From an uncultured bacterium (GTDB lineage Bacteria > Verrucomicrobiota > Lentisphaeria > Victivallales > UBA1829): DNA of 54,975 bases. The position numbers were made by a program, and so were the translations under genes. Positions 50,246 to 54,975 of this stretch are shown piece by piece. The stretch is taken from the NCBI GenBank assembly GCA_900549415.1, contig URNX01000021.1, forward strand, positions 1-54,975, written 5' to 3'. The first letter of the stretch is position 1; each line of letters begins with the position of its first letter. The notes beneath the pieces are model-generated. The model was not told where the DNA came from and searched no databases. It was given only the letters and a program-made list of their open reading frames with translations.

Positions 50246-51814
50246 TCAGGGGTTCAGCTCTTCATGCACCCAGCCGGAGAGCTGGCGGTTTTCAAAATCG
50301 ACATTTGCACCGATGAGCACGATTTTTTTCCCACAGTCACGGAAACGGACAAAATATTCGTTGTCGCGGATTTGCTGCAGCGCAATTTCCGGAGTTTTAT
50401 CGAGTTTGAATTCGACGATATAAAGCCAGTTCCCGCAGCCGACGACAGCATCAATGCGTCCGCGGTTTGTACGGCATTCCGCTTCGCTGATGATTCCTTG
50501 AAGCGAGGTGAACATCATGTAAAAGATGGTCTGATAATATTTTTCGCTGCGCAGCTGAATATCGTACGGAATTTTTGCCATCCATGTTTTCCAGATTTCC
50601 ATGAATTCATTGACATTGCCCGATCGCACGGCGCGGGCAAGATTCAGAATGCAGGAATTAATCTGTTCCGTGGTGTATGGAGTGTAGGCATTGAGCAGAT
50701 AACTGCGGAATGACGAGGCGACTTCCTGGTTTGGAAATCCGAGGCGGTACAGGCGCATTCCGAAGTCTTCGGCGGTGCTTTTGATTGTCAGATAACCGGT
50801 TTGAACCAGCAGAACCAACGGGTCGATCCGGTCGATTTCATACGCGGAAAAGGCATCGCTTGTGACGGATGTTTCGAGGACTTTTTCAAAATCGAAATCC
50901 TTTTCCTTCGCGAGTTTCATCAGGAAGGCGGGCGTTCCGGTTGAGAACCAGTAGTTGTCAAAAATGCCGTCGTTTTCAAAAAACATTGCAATGGAGACCG
51001 GGTTGTAGACGCTTTCAGCTTCGCCGGAAAAACAGAAGCCGTCATACCACGCCTTGAGCTTTTTACAGAGTTCGGAAACTGTGATGCTCCGTTTCTTTGA
51101 AACTTCCCGGATGCGGCTGTCAAAGTAGTGTTCAAGTTCAGTTTGTGTGTAGCCGAACATCGTTGCGTAATGCGGATTCTGAGTGAGGTCCATCAGACTG
51201 TTCAGGTCGGAAAACAGCGAGACGTGGCAGAATTTTGAGACTCCCGTAACAAAGGCGAAACGGATCAGCTCCGAACGGCTTTTTATAACGGAATAGAAGC
51301 CTTTGAGATATTGGAGAAAACCGTTGCGTTCCGGCGTGGTGATATTTCCGAGAAGCGGTTTGTCGTATTCATCGACCAGAACGACCGCAGGAGCGTTTCT
51401 GGAGGCGTCGACAATCAGATTCTCAAATTGAGTTTGCGCATTTTCTCCGCGGACTGCAAGCCCGAGTTCCGATGCAATATTCCCGAGCGCTTCGCGGAGC
51501 GAAAGTTCCAGTTCCGCAACCGTGTTGCATTTCCTGCCGCCCATGTCGAGATGAATTACCGGATATTTCTGCCAGCTGTACGGTTTGCTGTACATGGCAA
51601 GTCCTTTGAAAAGCTCCTTTTTCCCTTCGAACACCGCTTTGAATGTGGAAAGCGCAAGCGATTTCCCGAAACGGCGCGGACGGGAGAGAAAATACATCGC
51701 GCGGTACGGCTGAACGAGTTTCCAGATGAATTCCGTCTTGTCGATGTAAAGAAAGTTTCCTTTCCGGAGATCTTCGAATGAAAAGACACTGGATGTGAGG
51801 TTGTAATTCTGCAT
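50246..51814 (-). CDS. AAA-ATPase-like protein with C-terminal PD-(D/E)XK nuclease domain
   Basis: A 522-residue protein typical of the AAA-ATPase_like (PF09820) plus PDDEXK_9 (PF08011) type. The start FEDLRKGNFLYIDKTEFIW is followed by a divergent P-loop SRPRRFGKSLA, VVLVDEYDKPLL (Walker B) and, at the C-terminus, GRIDAVVGCGNWLYIVEFKLDK, the D...ExK nuclease signature. The family is common and sometimes multicopy in gut anaerobes; its role is unknown. I chose ATG 51814, which has AAGGA about 8 nt upstream, over ATG 51820. It follows the GlmM-like gene by 12 nt, but a shared role is doubtful. Confidence 0.88.
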   Translation of the reverse strand: MQNYNLTSSVFSFEDLRKGNFLYIDKTEFIWKLVQPYRAMYFLSRPRRFGKSLALSTFKAVFEGKKELFKGLAMYSKPYSWQKYPVIHLDMGGRKCNTVAELELSLREALGNIASELGLAVRGENAQTQFENLIVDASRNAPAVVLVDEYDKPLLGNITTPERNGFLQYLKGFYSVIKSRSELIRFAFVTGVSKFCHVSLFSDLNSLMDLTQNPHYATMFGYTQTELEHYFDSRIREVSKKRSITVSELCKKLKAWYDGFCFSGEAESVYNPVSIAMFFENDGIFDNYWFSTGTPAFLMKLAKEKDFDFEKVLETSVTSDAFSAYEIDRIDPLVLLVQTGYLTIKSTAEDFGMRLYRLGFPNQEVASSFRSYLLNAYTPYTTEQINSCILNLARAVRSGNVNEFMEIWKTWMAKIPYDIQLRSEKYYQTIFYMMFTSLQGIISEAECRTNRGRIDAVVGCGNWLYIVEFKLDKTPEIALQQIRDNEYFVRFRDCGKKIVLIGANVDFENRQLSGWVHEELNP

Positions 51815-51826
51815 AGTCATGTTCCT

Positions 51827-53197
51827 TTACTCTTCTGCCAGCTCGTTTAGTTCGGCGAGAAAACGTTCCGCGAGCGCGGCGGCGTCCCCGGAACTGCGGA
51901 CGGATTCGGCGTAAATGCGGATGACCGGTTCCGTGTTCGACTGGCGCACGAGCACCCAGGAATCTTCGAACTCAATTCGGACTCCGTCCAGAAGGAGCGG
52001 TTTGCGGGCGGTGTAGCGTTTCGCAATCGCGCGGAGCGCCTGATTCGCTCCCTGCGCACTGCACGGCAGCTTGCGGACCGCGGAACAGTAATGCGACATG
52101 CCCGACATAATCTCCGAAACCTTTTTCCGGCTGAGCGCAAGCTCCTCAAGAGTCAGCGCCATCGCGGAAAAGCTGTCGCGGCAGGGGTGAACCTCTGACC
52201 AGAGAATGCCGCCGCTGCCGCCTTCACAGCCGAAAACCGCACCGCGCAGACGCATCGCTTCCGCAACGTTTACTTCGCCGACTTTGGAGTAGAATACCGG
52301 AACGTCGAAGCGAGCGGCAAGATCGCCGAGCGCTTTTGTCGTCTGAATGTTCGCAACCACAGGCCCCCGGTTGCGCTGCAGAACCCGGAGTGCGGGGATC
52401 AGTGTGGAATACTGCTCTCCAAGAGCGTGTCCGCATTCATCCACCAGCGAAATGCGGTCTCCGTCAGGATCCTGCGCAAAACCGACTGCACAGGCGTTGG
52501 CGGTCACCGTTTCGCAGAGTTTCGCCAGATTCGCCGCCACCGGTTCCGGAGGACGGCGGAAAAGACCGTCCTTTTCATCGAACAGCGGGATGACTTCGCA
52601 GCCGAGCGATTCCAGAAACTCTTTGGTGTAATAGGCTCCGACGCCGTTGCAGCAATCCGCGGCGACTTTCAGCTTTGCTGCGCGGATCGCGTCAATATCA
52701 ATGCGGGAGCGGATCCGGTCCGCATGAATTTTGAATGCGTCGTCAATAATTCCGATGCTCCGGTAATCGGATTCTTCCACGGCGCTGTCCTGCGGCTGGT
52801 TGTAGGTGTCGAGCAGGGCGTTCATGCCGTTTTCGGTGAGGAAGAAGGCGGAAGAATCGATGAATTTGAGCGCGTTCCACTCGGACGGGTTGTGGCTGGC
52901 TGTGATGGCGACCGCTCCCGCCGCATCGTAGTGGCGGACAACGATCTGAAGGGTTGGCGTAGGCACGATCCCCGCAAGCAGAACATCCGCTCCTGAGGCG
53001 AGGAGTCCGGCGGCAACCGCGTTTTCAATCATTACACCGCTGGGACGCGTGTCGCGTCCGACGATAATGCAGCCGCGTCCGGAAAAGTTGCCGAACGACG
53101 CCGCAAAATCCGCCGCGAGTGCAGGGGAGAGCGTTTCTCCGACAATGCCGCGTACTCCGCTGACGCCGACTTTCAGATTTCTGCGAACCGGGCTCAT
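51827..53197 (-). CDS. Phosphoglucosamine mutase-like phosphohexomutase (GlmM/ManB family)
   Basis: A 456-residue alpha-D-phosphohexomutase, with the archaeal/Bacteroidetes-type GlmM start VGVSGVRGIVGETLSP. The active phosphoserine is S101 in ITASHNPSEWN, the metal ligands D243, D245 and D247 lie in QDPDGDR, the sugar loop is CEGGSGG, and the phosphate loop is RQSNTEPVIRI. It likely makes glucosamine-1-phosphate, though phosphomannomutase activity cannot be excluded. The ATG at 53197 overlaps the previous stop as ATGA; the frame open to 53428 is rejected because it lies inside the upstream gene. The upstream paralogue is degenerate. Confidence 0.9.
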   Translation of the reverse strand: MSPVRRNLKVGVSGVRGIVGETLSPALAADFAASFGNFSGRGCIIVGRDTRPSGVMIENAVAAGLLASGADVLLAGIVPTPTLQIVVRHYDAAGAVAITASHNPSEWNALKFIDSSAFFLTENGMNALLDTYNQPQDSAVEESDYRSIGIIDDAFKIHADRIRSRIDIDAIRAAKLKVAADCCNGVGAYYTKEFLESLGCEVIPLFDEKDGLFRRPPEPVAANLAKLCETVTANACAVGFAQDPDGDRISLVDECGHALGEQYSTLIPALRVLQRNRGPVVANIQTTKALGDLAARFDVPVFYSKVGEVNVAEAMRLRGAVFGCEGGSGGILWSEVHPCRDSFSAMALTLEELALSRKKVSEIMSGMSHYCSAVRKLPCSAQGANQALRAIAKRYTARKPLLLDGVRIEFEDSWVLVRQSNTEPVIRIYAESVRSSGDAAALAERFLAELNELAEE

Positions 53198-54558
53198 TCC
53201 GCCACCAGCCTTTCCACCGCGGCGCGGATGTGCATCAGCTTTGCCGCCGCGTCGCTCTGTTTTTCCCATTCTGTAATGATGCGTAAAATCGGCTCGGTCA
53301 TGGACATGCGGACATGGAGCCAGCCGTCGGGCCAGTCGAATCGCAGTCCGTCTTCCTCCGTAAGTTTCGCATCGGGGAAGAGCGTGCGCAGGGCGCGCAA
53401 GACCGCGTAGGCTTTGAACGAATGGCACGGAAGCGAAACTTTGGTGATATGCCAGCGCGGCAGACCGCCCGCAAGTTCCGAGGAGCTCTGATTGCGCAGA
53501 GCCATTGTTTCGAGCGTCAGGAGCATGGCGGCGAATCCGTCGAACCCGTAAGTCCCGGAGGAGGCGACCGTCACACCTCCGGAGCCGTCGCCCGCGAGAA
53601 CGGCGTCGCGTTCAAACATCAGTTCGAGCGTGAAAGCCTCGCCGGTCTGTCCCTTGCAGACTGTTCCCCCGTATTTCTCTGCGACCATGTCGAGCGTTTT
53701 TGTGGAGCACCAGTTGGTTGCGATTTTCGCTCCTCGCGGGAGTTTGGAAAGGACGTTGTCGGCGGCGAGCGGGAAGGTGTATTCTTCGGAGAGCGTTTCG
53801 CCGGAGTCAGTTACGATCGCCGTGCGTCCGACGTCGCTGCTGAATACAAAACCGATATCCGCCCGGAGCGGCTTCATGATGGATTTCACCTGGGCGGAAC
53901 TGCGCGGACGCGGTTCCGGTTCATGCGGAAGAGAGCCGGAGAGGAGATCGTTGATCGGCACCAGATCGAGTCCGAAGCGGTCGGCGAGCTGATGACTGAG
54001 AACGGAGCCCGAACCGTTGCAGAAATCCGCAACCACGCGGAATTTCCGGGAGGCGATTGCGCCGGAGTCGACCAGCTTCGCCAGGTCTTCCACGTAATCA
54101 AGCGCTATCTGCTGCGGTGCAGGCGTGATCTTTCCTGTATGGTTCCAGCCGGCGGAGCGGAAGACTCCGCCGTGGTAGATGTCGAGCATTTCCTGAGACT
54201 GAAGCGGCGAGAGGCAGGAGCCGCGTTTGGAAAACGGCATAATCGCATTCCAGCCGCCCTGATGGTGTCCTCCTCCGATGAGCATGGCGCCGTCCAGCCC
54301 CAGTTTTTTTACGGCAAAGTGAAGGACCGGCGCGGGACAGATTCCGAAATCGACAACGTTGCAGCCTGCCGCGAGAAGCCCGGCGAAACATGCGGACTTG
54401 AACATCGGCGACGAAGTGCGTGTATCAATCGCCACTCCGACCGTTCCGCCGTCGAGCCAAGTTCCGAACGCCGAGGCGTATTTGATTGCGAGCTGAGCGG
54501 TCAGCGCCGAACCGACCGCGCCGCGGATTCCGGATGGACCCAGCCTCAAAAATCTCAT
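53194..54558 (-). CDS. Degenerate phosphohexomutase paralogue, likely pseudoenzyme
   Basis: A 454-residue homologue of the next gene (LGPSGIRGAVGSALT). It is full length but has lost catalysis: the TASHNP loop reads GGGHHQ, so the phosphoserine position is G97, and the metal motif DPDGDR reads SSDVGR, keeping one aspartate. Ligand loops survive: GDGSGGV and RMSMTEPILRI. The intact reading frame and conserved binding loops argue against a pseudogene. It may bind a hexose phosphate or partner the active enzyme, whose start overlaps its stop by 4 nt. ATG 54558 has AAGGAG upstream and a near-consensus promoter at 54584-54612. Confidence 0.85.
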   Translation of the reverse strand: MRFLRLGPSGIRGAVGSALTAQLAIKYASAFGTWLDGGTVGVAIDTRTSSPMFKSACFAGLLAAGCNVVDFGICPAPVLHFAVKKLGLDGAMLIGGGHHQGGWNAIMPFSKRGSCLSPLQSQEMLDIYHGGVFRSAGWNHTGKITPAPQQIALDYVEDLAKLVDSGAIASRKFRVVADFCNGSGSVLSHQLADRFGLDLVPINDLLSGSLPHEPEPRPRSSAQVKSIMKPLRADIGFVFSSDVGRTAIVTDSGETLSEEYTFPLAADNVLSKLPRGAKIATNWCSTKTLDMVAEKYGGTVCKGQTGEAFTLELMFERDAVLAGDGSGGVTVASSGTYGFDGFAAMLLTLETMALRNQSSSELAGGLPRWHITKVSLPCHSFKAYAVLRALRTLFPDAKLTEEDGLRFDWPDGWLHVRMSMTEPILRIITEWEKQSDAAAKLMHIRAAVERLVAE

Positions 54559-54583
54559 TTTAAGTCTCCTTGTCTGACGCTGT

Positions 54584-54612
54584 AATATAGTTTAAAAGCG
54601 CGCACGGGTCAA
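54584..54612 (-). promoter_or_regulatory. Promoter of the hexomutase pair
   Basis: On the minus strand TTGACC (54607-54612), 17 bp, and TATATT (54584-54589) lie 25 bp upstream of the first hexomutase start. Confidence 0.65.
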
Positions 54613-54628
54613 ATCAAAAAGAAAAAAT

Positions 54629-54656
54629 TTGCTTTTTTTGCGGAATGGTGTAAAAT
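54629..54656 (+). promoter_or_regulatory. Promoter of the proline-rich protein gene
   Basis: TTGCTT (54629-54634), 16 bp, and TAAAAT (54651-54656) lie about 39 bp before the ATG at 54696, back to back with the hexomutase promoter. Confidence 0.5.
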
Positions 54657-54695
54657 ACCAGTAGGAAACTTCAATTCAAACGAAAGGATGTACGT

Positions 54696-54975
54696 ATGAA
54701 ACCGTCAATGCTTGCAATCTCCGGAGCCGCGCTTCTGTTTGCGGGAGCCTCGCTTTCCGCACAGCCGCCGCGTCCGCCGCAGCCTGGTCGTCCGGATGTC
54801 CGTCCGGCGCAGCCGGCGAAACCGCAGCCGCCGCGTCCGAATCAGTGGAATCAGCCTGGTAAGCCGAAGCCGATGCCGAAGCCTGTGAAACCCGCGCCGA
54901 AACCGATGCCGAAGCCGCACCGTGACGTCCGTCCGCTTCCACCGCCACCGCCGAAACCGATGCCGAAGCCGCACC
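54696..54975 (+). CDS. Secreted proline-rich protein, truncated by the window end
   Basis: The first 93 residues of a protein that runs off the window. MKPSMLAISGAALLFAGASLSAQ is a signal peptide nearly identical in style to that of the GH5-like gene at 21800. The rest is Pro/Lys/Arg-rich with repeats of KPMPKPxx, PPRP and DVRP. Such a chain is likely extended, basic and extracytoplasmic, perhaps wall- or envelope-associated; no function can be assigned. GAAAGGATG supplies a ribosome-binding site before ATG 54696. Confidence 0.7.
   Translation, partial: MKPSMLAISGAALLFAGASLSAQPPRPPQPGRPDVRPAQPAKPQPPRPNQWNQPGKPKPMPKPVKPAPKPMPKPHRDVRPLPPPPPKPMPKPH
54896..54975 (+). repeat. 26-bp direct repeat inside the proline-rich gene
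   Basis: The sequence at 54896-54921, encoding (A/P)KPMPKPH, recurs exactly at 54950-54975, 54 bp later and therefore in the same frame. The second copy ends precisely at the window edge, as expected if an assembly broke in a repeat, although this cannot be shown here. Confidence 0.8.

Overview
This window looks like DNA from a fermentative, glycan-degrading bacterium of the PVC superphylum, most likely Lentisphaeria (Victivallis-like, perhaps gut-derived). Three things point there. A 52-residue gene at 37621-37779 matches the PVC small basic protein. A pseudopilin-like protein has an RFTLVELLVVIAVIAILAG-type leader and sits inside a glycoside hydrolase cluster. A zinc-ribbon Ser/Thr kinase of the planctomycete/lentisphaerid style is also present. 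The assignment rests on protein signatures only; no rRNA gene is visible. Both ends fall inside loci (a CRISPR adaptation module on the left, a repetitive proline-rich gene on the right), so the window may be a whole contig.

Layout, left to right. 1-1.4 kb: type I-C-like cas1-cas2, with no array after cas2. 1.5-4.9 kb: an IclR-regulated operon on the minus strand (IclR, SDR, FAD oxidoreductase). 5-8.2 kb: clpC coupled to a Nudix hydrolase. 8.4-12.5 kb: purD, a GT4 glycosyltransferase and an O-antigen ligase/polymerase-like protein. 12.6-15.2 kb: two PilT-type ATPases. 15.4-18.9 kb: a YwlE-like phosphatase, a fused RpiB-GlyA enzyme and serS. 18.9-21.6 kb: a Ser/Thr kinase and a lone receiver protein.

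21.8-35.5 kb is the carbohydrate region. It holds an exported GH5-like enzyme overlapping a mannose-6-phosphate isomerase, a GH42 beta-galactosidase coupled to a YczE-type membrane protein, and a LacI-type regulator divergent from a cluster of GH5-like enzyme, pseudopilin, 1003-aa GH39-like enzyme and carbohydrate-binding protein. 35.6-50.2 kb is mostly housekeeping: aconitase, PVC small basic protein, dnaE, an MFS transporter, lysS, tyrS, purQ, a DUF302 protein, ilvC, a MATE transporter and a DUF4186 protein. 50.2-54.6 kb holds an AAA-ATPase/PD-(D/E)XK protein and two overlapping phosphohexomutase genes. The first of these has lost the phosphoserine loop and two of three metal-binding aspartates, which suggests a pseudoenzyme subunit paired with an active GlmM-like enzyme. 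The right edge is a truncated secreted proline-rich protein.

Regulatory picture. Many intergenic regions carry sigma-70-like promoters with a recurring TTGAAA -35 box and 16-17 bp spacing, and several genes end in clear intrinsic terminators. Two regulator promoters have perfect palindromes between -35 and -10. The most interesting items are the RpiB-GlyA fusion (matching the Bacillus ywlE-rpiB-glyA neighbourhood), the active/degenerate hexomutase pair, and the pseudopilin embedded in a glycan-degradation cluster.
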